Shown here: positions 7,479-14,231 of the stretch, piece after piece
How positions within the stretch are numbered: the stretch's first letter is position 1
Layout: every line of letters starts with the position of its first letter
Assembly: GCA_023489135.1 (NCBI GenBank)
Contig: JAMDCE010000551.1
Span: 1 to 25,034, forward strand
Reading direction: 5' to 3'
Origin: Chloroflexota bacterium
GTDB lineage: Bacteria > Chloroflexota > Chloroflexia > JAMDCE01
DNA: 25,034 nt
Program-made: the position numbers and the translations under genes
Notes under the pieces: generated by a model
Database searches by the model: none
What the model was told of the DNA's origin: nothing
What the model saw: the letters and a program-made list of their open reading frames with translations, nothing else

Positions 7479-8228
7479 TCAGGGATAGGACTTCCTTTCA
7501 AGTACTCGCGCATCGTGCCCGGGGAGGACGAAATCGGCGATGGACTCTATCCTTTTGAAGGTGCGGTAGCAATCCGCGACGTCGACGTGAATCGAAGGGG
7601 GTAGATGAGGCTGATAGGGAGGCAGGCCCTCCCAGTTGTCGAAAAGGGGCACCGCGTCCCCGGCTATCAGATATGGCCCGGATTCCGTCTCCACCAGCAC
7701 ACCTTGCGAGCCCGGCGTATGGCCGGGGAGAAAGACGATGGAAACGCCGTCGCAGATGGGGAGGTCACCCTCCACCGTCGTGAGTGGGGTATGCACGAAG
7801 TGAGGCGTCATTCCCAGCGCCATCGCCTCGAAAGCCCGGTAATGCACCGGCAGCGGGTCTATGGCGTAGCAAAGCTCCTCGTGCTGAACCAGGAACTTCG
7901 CGTTCGGGAACAAAGCGTTGTTGAACGAGTGATCCCAGTGCAGGTGGGTGATGACCACGATTTCTATGTCTTCGGGTCGCACGCCTATTGATTCCAGGGC
8001 CGCCACCGGGTGTTGCTCGGGCCGGCGTTCCAGCGGCGCGTGATACTTCGCGGCCCATTCGGGATCGGCCGGGCCGGTATCCACCAGTATCTTCTTTTGG
8101 GCGCCCTCGACATACCAGATCATGCTGGCCGAGACCAAAGGGACTCCGAAGTTCGCCATATACGTGAGAAAGGCTTTGTCGACCCTCATAGTTCCCACGT
8201 CCAGCGGTCGAATGCGAAGTTGAGCCAT
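7479..8228 (-). CDS. Metallo-beta-lactamase-fold hydrolase (lactonase-like)
   Basis: This is a 249-aa zinc hydrolase of the N-acyl-homoserine-lactonase-like branch. The dinuclear metal site is complete: H95-x-H97-x-D99-H100 (THLHWDHSFN), H170 (LPGHTPGS), D191 (IAGDAV) and H238 (VLPGHDA). ATG 8228 is preferred over the upstream in-frame codons because GGGAGG lies 7 bases before it. It is divergent from the IclR regulator, with which it shares overlapping promoters and a palindromic site, so it is probably that regulator's target. The substrate may be a lactone or another ester, but that cannot be read from the sequence. Confidence 0.85.
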   Translation of the reverse strand: MAQLRIRPLDVGTMRVDKAFLTYMANFGVPLVSASMIWYVEGAQKKILVDTGPADPEWAAKYHAPLERRPEQHPVAALESIGVRPEDIEIVVITHLHWDHSFNNALFPNAKFLVQHEELCYAIDPLPVHYRAFEAMALGMTPHFVHTPLTTVEGDLPICDGVSIVFLPGHTPGSQGVLVETESGPYLIAGDAVPLFDNWEGLPPYQPHLPPSIHVDVADCYRTFKRIESIADFVLPGHDARVLERKSYP

Positions 8229-8264
8229 TAGGCAACCTCCCATCTTTGTGAGGCCGTGCGAAGA

Positions 8265-8294
8265 TTGACAGAGCACGGAGCCTTATGATAGCAT
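8265..8294 (+). promoter_or_regulatory. Promoter for the iclR-type gene
   Basis: TTGACA (8265-8270), 18 bases, TAGCAT (8289-8294). The -35 is perfect. Transcription would start near 8302, just before the palindrome 8309-8323, which would let the regulator block its own gene. Its -10 overlaps that of the opposing hydrolase promoter. Confidence 0.5.
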
Positions 8295-8313
8295 TCCTTC
8301 CGCGCTTATGCAA
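8285..8313 (-). promoter_or_regulatory. Promoter for the metallo-hydrolase gene
   Basis: On the - strand, TTGCAT (complement of 8308-8313), 17 bases, TATCAT (complement of 8285-8290). The -35 lies inside the TGCAAC-N3-GTTGCA palindrome, so a bound IclR protein would affect polymerase binding directly. Confidence 0.5.
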
Positions 8314-8343
8314 CCCTGTTGCAGAATACGTAACTAAGTTGCA
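8309..8343. promoter_or_regulatory. Candidate IclR operator, palindrome plus extra half-site
   Basis: TGCAACCCTGTTGCA (8309-8323) is a 15-bp palindrome with 6-bp arms, the size typical of IclR-family sites. A third GTTGCA half-site stands at 8338-8343, 20 bases from the second. The element lies between the divergent hydrolase and regulator genes. Confidence 0.55.
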
Positions 8344-8360
8344 GGGACCACGAGGTTGCC

Positions 8361-9146
8361 ATGGATGACCCGCTCAAGAACTCCACCATCAAAGCCCTTG
8401 AAAAGGGCATCAAGATTCTCTCGATGTTTGATTTGCAGAAGCAAGAGGTCCGTGTTTCCGAGGTCAGCGCCGCCCTGGAATGCAATAAGAGCACGGCTTC
8501 GAGGTTGCTGTCCACGCTGGCGAAGGGCGGCCTGGTAAGAAAGGACCGGGAAACCCAACGGTACTCGTTGGGATTCAAGATACTGGAGCTGTCTCGGATA
8601 TTGGCCACCGGGATCGACGTCGTCAATCAGAGCCAGTTCCATATGAGGAAGCTGCGGGATGCCACCGGAGAAATGGCGTCGCTCCACCTGGTCGTGGACG
8701 ATCAACGGGTGTGCGTGGCAGAGGTGCGAGGCTACAATCCCGTCAACTTCACGCAGGTGCTCGGCCGGCGAATGCCGCTCCACTGTGGCGGGCCGGGCAA
8801 GGCACTGCTGGCTTTTATGCCGCCTGAAAGGCTGGAAGCCATCCTCGCCAGAGGGCCACTCCAGGCCATCGCGCCCAACACCATAACCGACCCCAGAATC
8901 CTGCGGGTAGAACTGCGTAAGATTGGAGAACTTGGGTATTCGACGAGCGTGGAAGAAGGGGTCAAGGGCGTCATCTCGGTGGCCGCACCGGTGAGAGATT
9001 TCAGCGGCGAGGTGATCGCCTGCCTGGCACTGGCGAGCACGACGTCCACTTCGTCGATTGACGCTCTCCTCGCACACGTGCCCATCCTCCTGCAAACAGC
9101 CATGGACCTGTCCAGGGATCTGGGATTTCAGGCGCCGACGAGCTAA
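8361..9146 (+). CDS. IclR-family transcriptional regulator
   Basis: The 261-aa product has the two-domain IclR layout. An N-terminal winged helix-turn-helix covers about residues 8-70 (IKALEKGIKILSMF, then VSEVSAALECNKSTASRLLSTL and GLVRKDRETQRYSLG). A C-terminal GAF-like effector domain contains the family pattern GRRMPLHCGGPGKALLAFMP, TVxEG-like SVEEGVKGVISVAAPV and a Cys-containing VIACLAL. ATG 8361 has GAGG 5 bases upstream. IclR proteins commonly control catabolism of aromatic or small organic acids and respond to a pathway intermediate. The divergent hydrolase is the likely target. A weak hairpin (GCTGCG/CGCAGC, 9160-9182) follows the gene. Confidence 0.93.
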   Translation: MDDPLKNSTIKALEKGIKILSMFDLQKQEVRVSEVSAALECNKSTASRLLSTLAKGGLVRKDRETQRYSLGFKILELSRILATGIDVVNQSQFHMRKLRDATGEMASLHLVVDDQRVCVAEVRGYNPVNFTQVLGRRMPLHCGGPGKALLAFMPPERLEAILARGPLQAIAPNTITDPRILRVELRKIGELGYSTSVEEGVKGVISVAAPVRDFSGEVIACLALASTTSTSSIDALLAHVPILLQTAMDLSRDLGFQAPTS

Positions 9147-9195
9147 CCCCCCGACGTAGGCTGCGCCTTAGCCTTTCGCAGCAGGAACCCTCAAG

Positions 9196-9224
9196 TTGGC
9201 CGTTTGCCAATATCGTGGTATACT
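9196..9224 (+). promoter_or_regulatory. Promoter of the superoxide dismutase gene
   Basis: TTGGCC (9196-9201), 17 bases, TATACT (9219-9224), preceded by TGG as an extended -10. The start near 9231 gives an unusually long leader of about 150 bases. That leader contains two small hairpins: CCGG/CCGG arms at 9276-9288 and TCAGG/CCTGA at 9302-9316. I do not recognise a known riboswitch in it. Confidence 0.6.
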
Positions 9225-9382
9225 TATTTTATAAGCTACGTTTACATCCGGAGAGGTCCAACCCTTGTGGCGTAGCCGGTGGCGCCGGTGTCCTCATCCC
9301 GTCAGGAGAAGCCTGATCGTCGTTTCGTAGTCGAACCAATCCGTTTCGCTTCCTCGAATCCAAAACTACTGGAGGAGTAAGA

Positions 9383-10042
9383 ATGGCAAACCCCCACACC
9401 TATCAGCAGCGATCCTACAAGCTCACTGGACTGAACGGCATTTCGGACAGGCAGATTGACGCGCACCTGGGACTGTACGCCGGGTACGTCAAGAACACCA
9501 ACTTACTGAACGAGAAGATAGCGGAGCTGGTGAATCAGGGAAAGACGGGAACGCCCGACTGGGCGGAGCTGGTGCGTAGACTTGGCTTTGAGTACAACGG
9601 GCTTCTCTTGCACGAGTACTACTTCGGCAGCCTCAAGTCTCCAGGCGGCGGTCCGGGTCCCTTCTCAATCGGCGGTTCGGCCCCTGCCGCCGGCAATCAG
9701 CTCGATCCCAACTCACAGCTGGGCCAGGCCATCCAGCAAAACTTCGGCAGCGTCCAGGACTGGCTTGCCAGCTTCAAGGCCATCGCGTCCATGCGCGGCG
9801 TAGGCTGGGCCATTTTGTATCAGGATCCGGTGACCGGCTGGCTCAGTAACCAGTGGGTCACGCTGCATCAGGATGGACATCCGGCTGGATTCAAGCCGAT
9901 TCTGGTATTGGACGTGTGGGAACACGCTTTCATGGTGGATTACCTGCCGCCAGAACGCTCCAAGTACATCGATGCGTTCTTCAACAACCTGGATTGGAGC
10001 GTCGTCGAGCAACGGCTGAGCCAACCGACAACCACTCGCTAA
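9383..10042 (+). CDS. Superoxide dismutase, Fe/Mn family
   Basis: It dismutates superoxide to oxygen and peroxide. The 219-aa product keeps the four metal ligands: H28 (DAHLGLYAGYV), H77 (LLLHEYYF), D177 and H181 (DVWEHAF). GVGWAILY (139-146) and YIDAFFNNLDW near the end are also family features. It lacks an export signal, so it is cytoplasmic. Two departures from the classic enzymes are visible: a single His in the first helix where HHxxY is common, and a Gly/Pro-rich insertion (about residues 85-105, SPGGGPGPFSIGGSAP) after the second ligand. GGAGGAG lies 5 bases before ATG. Fe or Mn preference cannot be decided. Confidence 0.92.
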   Translation: MANPHTYQQRSYKLTGLNGISDRQIDAHLGLYAGYVKNTNLLNEKIAELVNQGKTGTPDWAELVRRLGFEYNGLLLHEYYFGSLKSPGGGPGPFSIGGSAPAAGNQLDPNSQLGQAIQQNFGSVQDWLASFKAIASMRGVGWAILYQDPVTGWLSNQWVTLHQDGHPAGFKPILVLDVWEHAFMVDYLPPERSKYIDAFFNNLDWSVVEQRLSQPTTTR

Positions 10043-10079
10043 CAGGTATTCTTTTCGCGAAAAAAAGCCGGAAAACGTC

Positions 10080-10108
10080 TTGACCCTCGCTTAGTTTTCT
10101 GATATATT
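10080..10108 (+). promoter_or_regulatory. Strong-looking promoter downstream of the SOD gene
   Basis: TTGACC (10080-10085), exactly 17 bases, TATATT (10103-10108): 5/6 matches in each hexamer. It points into the region holding the Mop-domain remnant. It may be the promoter of the once-complete gene or drive a small transcript. A perfect 12-base palindrome TTTTCGCGAAAA (10052-10063) lies just upstream. Confidence 0.5.
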
Positions 10109-10144
10109 AGGCAGGCGTGGGCGTTCGCTGTGGGCCATATCTAG

Positions 10145-10333
10145 TGCGTCGTCGTTTGCCCTCACGCGCCCCGTCTTAAAAAGAACGAGAATCAGCTTCT
10201 CTCCATGAACCACGGCTTCGACCTGGTCGCCACCGTGACCAAGCAATCGCAAGCGGGTCTGTCGCTCAAACCGGGGGCTCAAGTCCTCGCCTCTTTCAAG
10301 GCGACCGCCGTCCACCTCATTCCAAAGGAGTAG
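10145..10333 (+). pseudogene. Remnant of a molybdate-binding Mop/TOBE domain protein
   Basis: The frame ending at TAG 10331-10333 reads, from ATG 10205, MNHGFDLVATVTKQ, then SLKPGAQVLASFKATAVHL and the end IPKE. This matches the second half of the Mop/TOBE fold (consensus AvITxeSxxxLgLkpGdxVxAxIKATxV), which binds molybdate or tungstate in ModE, ModC and molbindins. Only about 42 aa follow the ATG. The frame is closed by TAG at 10142, and the first half of the domain cannot be found in any frame. I therefore read it as a decayed gene, although a promoter (10080-10108) still stands in front. A functional half-domain peptide is an alternative. Confidence 0.5.
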
Positions 10334-10696
10334 CCCACGGCCAGACAGACCTGGCATTCTTCTTGCACGTTGCCAGTCATAGTAGTTTTGCTTGACATTC
10401 GGTCGTTCGGCCGACCGCTAGACACATTTAGTTGACTTGAGTCGCGCGGTGATCGGCAAGGCGAAGAGGTCATCAACCGCAAAGGACGTAAAGAGCGCAA
10501 AGACAACCGGAATCTTTGCGTCCTTTGTGGTGAGAATCGCCTCTCCCGAAGTAACCAAGCGCTCCTTTCAATTGAATGCCCCTACGGATTGTGGCTAGGT
10601 GCTCGATCACACGGCCCTGGGCGTTTTGCAGGGCAAGCTCTTGCGCTCCGTCACCGGGGCGTCGGGCAAACCGGCGATTGACAGGAGGGAACGGGG
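10334..10696. other. Intergenic stretch before the glycosyltransferase gene
   Basis: No convincing frame on either strand. It contains TTGACA (10392-10397) immediately followed by a 6-bp dyad CGGTCG-TTCGGC-CGACCG (10400-10417), which may be the -35 and an operator for the glycosyltransferase gene. No good -10 stands at the normal distance (TAGACA is 21 bases away). A dispersed palindrome follows at 10476-10531. Translated frames here lack any recognisable protein pattern. Confidence 0.4.
10476..10531. repeat. Dispersed palindromic element (copy 2)
   Basis: ACCGCAAAGGACGTAAAG (10476-10493) and CTTTGCGTCCTTTGTGGT (10514-10531) form an 18-bp inverted repeat around a 20-base loop. The two imperfect positions are G.T pairs, so an RNA copy would pair along its full length. 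The core is shared with 5608-5648. GC-rich housekeeping genes surround both copies and neither interrupts a frame. Confidence 0.6.
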
Positions 10697-11755
10697 ATGA
10701 GAATAGCTCAAGTAGCGCCGCTCTTTGAGAGCGTGCCGCCAAGACTGTACGGCGGCACCGAGAGGGTTGTAGCGAGCCTCACCGAGAAGCTGGTGGAGCG
10801 GGGACACGAGGTCACGCTCTTTGCCAGCGGGGATTCGGTGTCTCGCGCCAAACTCGTATCGGTGTGGAAGCGGGCGCTCAGGTTCGACCCGGATGTGGTC
10901 GATCCCTGGGTGCTGCTGATGGCCCAGATTGGCGCCGTCTACGAGAATGCCGATCAGTTCGACATCATTCACTCGCACGTAGACTACTTTCCTTTCCCCA
11001 CCGCCCACCTGGTGCCAACGCCGACCATCACCACGCTGCACGGGCGGCTAGACCTGCCGGAGCTGAACGCCATTTACAGCCTGTATCCCGATGCTCCTCT
11101 AGTCTCGATAAGCAATAGCCAGAGGAATCCCCTTCCCAGGGCCAACTGGATAGCAACGGTGTACAACGGCATCCCGATCGACCAACTCACCTACAGGCCC
11201 CGCGGCGGGGATTACCTTGCCTTTCTGGGACGCATTTCGCCTGAGAAGCGACCGGACGTGGCCATCCAAATCGCCAAAAGGGCGGGTATGCGACTGAAGA
11301 TCGCAGCCAAGGTGGACAAAGTAGACGAAGAGTACTTCTACCAGGTGATAAAACCGATGCTGAAGGACCCCTCGATCGAGTACATCGGCGAAATCGACCA
11401 GAAAGAGAAGAACGAGTTCCTGGGCAACGCCTACGCCCTTCTCTTTCCCATCGACTGGCCCGAGCCATTCGGCCTGGCCATGGCCGAGGCCATGGCCACC
11501 GGGACGCCGGTGATTGCCTCGCGCCGCGGATCCGTTCCCGAGATAGTCGAGCACGGCGTCACCGGTTTCATCTGCGACACGGTGGATGAAATGGTTCAAG
11601 CCTGCGCCAAAATCGGCACCCTCAAGCGGAGTGATTGCCGGCGATGCATCGAGGCTCGTTTCTCGGTCAGGACCATGACCGACAGGTACGAAAACGCTTA
11701 TCGGCGGGTCCTAAACAGCCGGCAGGCAAAAGGCTCTTTCCTCGCCAGTCGCTAA
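10697..11755 (+). CDS. GT4-family glycosyltransferase
   Basis: The 352-aa product has the GT-B fold layout of GT4 enzymes. The N-domain begins MRIAQVAPLFESVPP and PRLYGGTERVV with the glycine-rich nucleotide-sugar loop. IIHSHVDYFPFP and TITTLHG mark the middle. The C-domain starts at about residue 170 (YLAFLGRISPEKRPD) and carries the E-x7-E motif, E256-PFGLAMA-E264, and then GTPVIASRRGSVPEIVEHGVTGF. AGGAGGG lies 7 bases before ATG. No signal peptide or membrane segment is present. It converges on the debranching-enzyme gene with a 45-base overlap. That pairing suggests a shared role in glycogen or surface glucan metabolism, though the sugar donor is not determined. Confidence 0.9.
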   Translation: MRIAQVAPLFESVPPRLYGGTERVVASLTEKLVERGHEVTLFASGDSVSRAKLVSVWKRALRFDPDVVDPWVLLMAQIGAVYENADQFDIIHSHVDYFPFPTAHLVPTPTITTLHGRLDLPELNAIYSLYPDAPLVSISNSQRNPLPRANWIATVYNGIPIDQLTYRPRGGDYLAFLGRISPEKRPDVAIQIAKRAGMRLKIAAKVDKVDEEYFYQVIKPMLKDPSIEYIGEIDQKEKNEFLGNAYALLFPIDWPEPFGLAMAEAMATGTPVIASRRGSVPEIVEHGVTGFICDTVDEMVQACAKIGTLKRSDCRRCIEARFSVRTMTDRYENAYRRVLNSRQAKGSFLASR

Positions 11756-13825
11756 TCGGCTCGCGTTACCCGGAGCGCCCGGCCTGAAACAGGAGACGTC
11801 CCTGGTATTCTGCCGATGCCTCAGGCCCAACAGACAGGTGCTCTGAATGCCCGGCAAAGGATTCCACCTAATCTCGTCTCCCCTCGGATCGAGCCCGAGC
11901 ATGGTTTGCAGCATCAGCACTATCGCTCCAGAAGCCCAGGCCTGTGGCGAGTTGGCCCCCAGGTACTCTACGGGGAAGGACCCATTCCGCCGCTCGTACC
12001 CCGCGAATAGCTCGGGCAAACGGTGGCTGGGGAAGTGCGAGCTGGCATCCAGCAGGCCGCCGATCAGCTTTTCCGCCTCGCGGTCGAATCCATATCGCCG
12101 AAGACCAACAATAATCAGCGAGTTGTCGTGCGGCCACACGCTGCCGTTGTGATAGGAAATGGGATTGTAACCTCGCATGGCGCACGACATCGTTCGTATG
12201 CCCCAGCCGTTGAACATGTCGGGCGCCATCAGGCGCTCGACAACCGCGGCAGCCCTCTCCTCGGATATGATCCCGCTCCAAAGACAGTGGCCCGGATTCG
12301 AGGTGATGGCGCTGACTTTCCGCTTCTCGCCGTCGAGCGCCATGGCGTAAAAGCCTTCCTCCGGCATCCAAAATGCCTCGTCGAAGCGCTTTTTGAGCTC
12401 GCCGGCCTCGCGATCCAGACTTTCCGCCAATTCTAACCGGCCCAGCGCGCGGTAAATCTCAGCCATCCTCGCTTTCGCGTCGTAGACGTATCCCTGGACC
12501 TCCGCCAGCGCAATCGGAGCCTTGGCTATCGTACCATCGGCGAACTGAACGGGATCTACCGAATCCTTCCATCCCTGGTTCAACTGGCCGTGAATGGAGC
12601 GACGCGCATACTCGACGAAGCCGTCACCATCCAGGTCTCCGTGCCGCTCGATCCACTCCAGCGCCGCCTCGGCGTTGGGGAGCAGCTCCTGGACGAGGTC
12701 CAGGTTACCCGTCCAACGGAAGGTTTCGGACAGGAGCACCAGATACAGTGGGGTAGCGTCTACCGTGCCGTAATAGCGCGAGTGCGGCACCTCCTCCAGA
12801 CAGGAGAGCTCGCCGAACCTGATCTCGTGAGGGATCTTGCCCGGCTCCTCGTCGCGGTAAGGGTCGGTCCGTCGCGATTGGTAGTGCGCCAGAGCGCGGA
12901 GTGTCCCGGTAGCCAGCTCCGGGCCCAGCAGCAAGGTCTGAAGCGCCGCTATGATCGAGTCCCGGCCGAACATAGCCATGTACCACGGCAGGCCAGCGGC
13001 GAGCAGATAGTGCTCACCATCGACCTTCAGCCGCAGCGCCCCCACGTCCAACACTGCTCGATCATAGGCAAATTGCATCCGGGCGTCTTCGGTGATCAGC
13101 GCCGGCGCTTTGGCCACGATGCCTTGCTCGCCGTTCGTATCGCTCTGGCCCCCTTCGTCGAAATCACCGGCCACCAGCCGGGAAAAAGGCGTGTCGGGCT
13201 GGACCCCGATGCACGCATCGGGGATGGGAATCCGGTCAACCACGGGACGAACGTCCAGGTGCACCAGCCATTGCTCCTTGGGCCCCAGAGTGAAGTCGAA
13301 GATCGCTCGGTTGTCTTCCATCTGCGCCGGCTGAGAGAAACTCACGCGGGCAGAGCGAGAAAACTCCTCTCGCCGGTAGGTGAAGCTCAGTACCCCGCCG
13401 GGGCCAAACTCCTGGCTGATCTGCCTCAGCTTGGCCGGCTTGCCGCCGCGAACCTCGAACACGTCGGCGAAATCCGCGGCAAAGCAGAGGTCAAGCTTCA
13501 CAGCCAGCTGCCTATCGCTGTGATTCTCCAGCGTGATATCCTCGTGCAGAGCCACGCACACCGATCTGTCCCGAACCAGGCTGACGGAGCCCTGGGGCAG
13601 GTCCTCGCCGGCGGGATTGGTAAGATAGAAGCTGGCACAGGACCCTCCACGATTCCCCGAGCTCAGGAGCAGCGGCTCACGGCCGTTCAGCCTGAGCGTG
13701 AATTCGGAGAGAAAACGGGTGTCGGCGTAGTAGAGCCCGTGCGGCGTCCCCGTTACGATATCCCCCAAGTCGTCCGCGACGACGAATGAATTTCCTTCGA
13801 TAACCGAGATTTCTCTGTTTCCCAT
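11711..13825 (-). CDS. Glycogen debranching enzyme (amylo-alpha-1,6-glucosidase type)
   Basis: The 704-aa product has an N-terminal beta-rich GDE_N_bis-type domain (IEGNSFVVADDLGDIVTG, then GLYYADTRFLSEF; about residues 5-200). An (alpha/alpha)6 barrel follows from about residue 245, with LPWYMAMFGRDSIIAALQ (D289), LNQGWKDS, NPGHCLWSGII and NGSVWPHDNSLI, typical of GH63/GH133-like debranching enzymes. GAGGTG lies 7 bases upstream of ATG 13825. The C-terminal 45 residues are less family-like, and their codons overlap the end of the convergent glycosyltransferase gene, so the natural stop may have been lost and the protein extended. A UUCG-loop terminator lies 43-69 bases before the start codon. 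Confidence 0.88.
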   Translation of the reverse strand: MGNREISVIEGNSFVVADDLGDIVTGTPHGLYYADTRFLSEFTLRLNGREPLLLSSGNRGGSCASFYLTNPAGEDLPQGSVSLVRDRSVCVALHEDITLENHSDRQLAVKLDLCFAADFADVFEVRGGKPAKLRQISQEFGPGGVLSFTYRREEFSRSARVSFSQPAQMEDNRAIFDFTLGPKEQWLVHLDVRPVVDRIPIPDACIGVQPDTPFSRLVAGDFDEGGQSDTNGEQGIVAKAPALITEDARMQFAYDRAVLDVGALRLKVDGEHYLLAAGLPWYMAMFGRDSIIAALQTLLLGPELATGTLRALAHYQSRRTDPYRDEEPGKIPHEIRFGELSCLEEVPHSRYYGTVDATPLYLVLLSETFRWTGNLDLVQELLPNAEAALEWIERHGDLDGDGFVEYARRSIHGQLNQGWKDSVDPVQFADGTIAKAPIALAEVQGYVYDAKARMAEIYRALGRLELAESLDREAGELKKRFDEAFWMPEEGFYAMALDGEKRKVSAITSNPGHCLWSGIISEERAAAVVERLMAPDMFNGWGIRTMSCAMRGYNPISYHNGSVWPHDNSLIIVGLRRYGFDREAEKLIGGLLDASSHFPSHRLPELFAGYERRNGSFPVEYLGANSPQAWASGAIVLMLQTMLGLDPRGDEIRWNPLPGIQSTCLLGLRHRQNTRDVSCFRPGAPGNASRLATGEERAFCLPAV

Positions 13826-13867
13826 CCGCGTTCACCTCAACCCCATCGCGGGAGCTGCGCGGCGGCG

Positions 13868-13894
13868 AAAAACAAAGGGTGCTCGAAAGCACCC
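13868..13894 (-). terminator. Rho-independent terminator (possible attenuator) on the minus strand
   Basis: On the - strand: GGGTGCT, loop TTCG, AGCACCC, then TTTGTTTTT. This is a 7-bp stem with a stable UUCG tetraloop and a T-tract. It ends transcription coming from the catabolic region. Because it lies 43 bases before the debranching-enzyme start codon, it might also sit in that gene's leader and act as an attenuator if its promoter is upstream. Confidence 0.8.
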
Positions 13895-14011
13895 GAGAGT
13901 CGCCATATTCAGCCGCATCCATCAGTGGCACCAGCAACCTACCGGCTCCTACGCGCCCCCATCGACCCGCGCAAACTATATTTTAGCGCAAATCAGGGGG
14001 ATAGTGCCAGT

Positions 14012-14187
14012 TCAGATGAGCAGCTTACCCTCCTTCAAGATGGTCTCTCCATCCACCGTGACCGTGGCGTCTTTCATCACGCCGTCGATGTGGGTCTTGC
14101 TCCAGGTGGCTCCACCGATGTCGTTGTTTCTGCCGAAGGCGATGTGAGTAGAGCCAACACGGCCGGCCAGCCATCGCTCGGATTTAG
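14012..14187 (-). pseudogene. C-terminal remnant of an M29 aminopeptidase/NicX-like protein
   Basis: The - strand frame ending TGA at 14014-14012 reads SERWLAGRVGSTHIAFGRN, then NDIGGATWSKTHIDGV, DATVTVDGETIL and GKLLI. This matches the C-terminus of the M29 metallopeptidase superfamily (aminopeptidase T and 2,5-dihydroxypyridine dioxygenase), where HIAFG, GG and H-x-DG belong to the metal site and the VDG turn is conserved. Only about 55 residues remain. The rest is missing because a 16-bp palindrome and then the next gene's stop codon begin at the break. It appears to be the leftover of a deletion. Which superfamily member it came from is uncertain. Confidence 0.6.
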
Positions 14188-14231
14188 GGTAGAGGGTTGA
14201 GCGTGAATCCTCAACCCTCTACCCTCTACCC
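14186..14231. repeat. Palindromic element at a gene junction
   Basis: AGGGTAGAGGGTTGAG (14186-14201), 8-base loop, CTCAACCCTCTACCCT (14210-14225): a perfect 16-bp inverted repeat, followed by another CTACCCTC unit. It lies exactly between the broken edge of the M29-like remnant and the stop codon (14232-14234) of the FAD dehydrogenase. It may end the dehydrogenase transcript. It lacks a T-tract and looks more like a dispersed palindrome that marks the deletion or insertion point. Confidence 0.65.

Noticed and set aside
9231..9382. Possible cobalamin-box match (GTCAGGAGAAGCCTG) in the SOD leader
   Set aside because: Only a short B12-box-like word is present. The other conserved parts of the riboswitch are not seen and the gene is not B12-related.
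10091..10357. Minus-strand frame of 88 codons in the gene-poor region
   Set aside because: The + strand of the same bases reads as a Mop/TOBE half-domain, which explains the openness better.
12590..13789. Long + strand frame of 399 codons
   Set aside because: It is the antisense shadow of the debranching-enzyme gene, whose motifs are clear. Long shadows are usual in GC-rich DNA.
13970..14010. Sigma54-type promoter (TGGCAC, then TTGC) on the minus strand
   Set aside because: The spacing between the two elements is too long for the -24/-12 arrangement.
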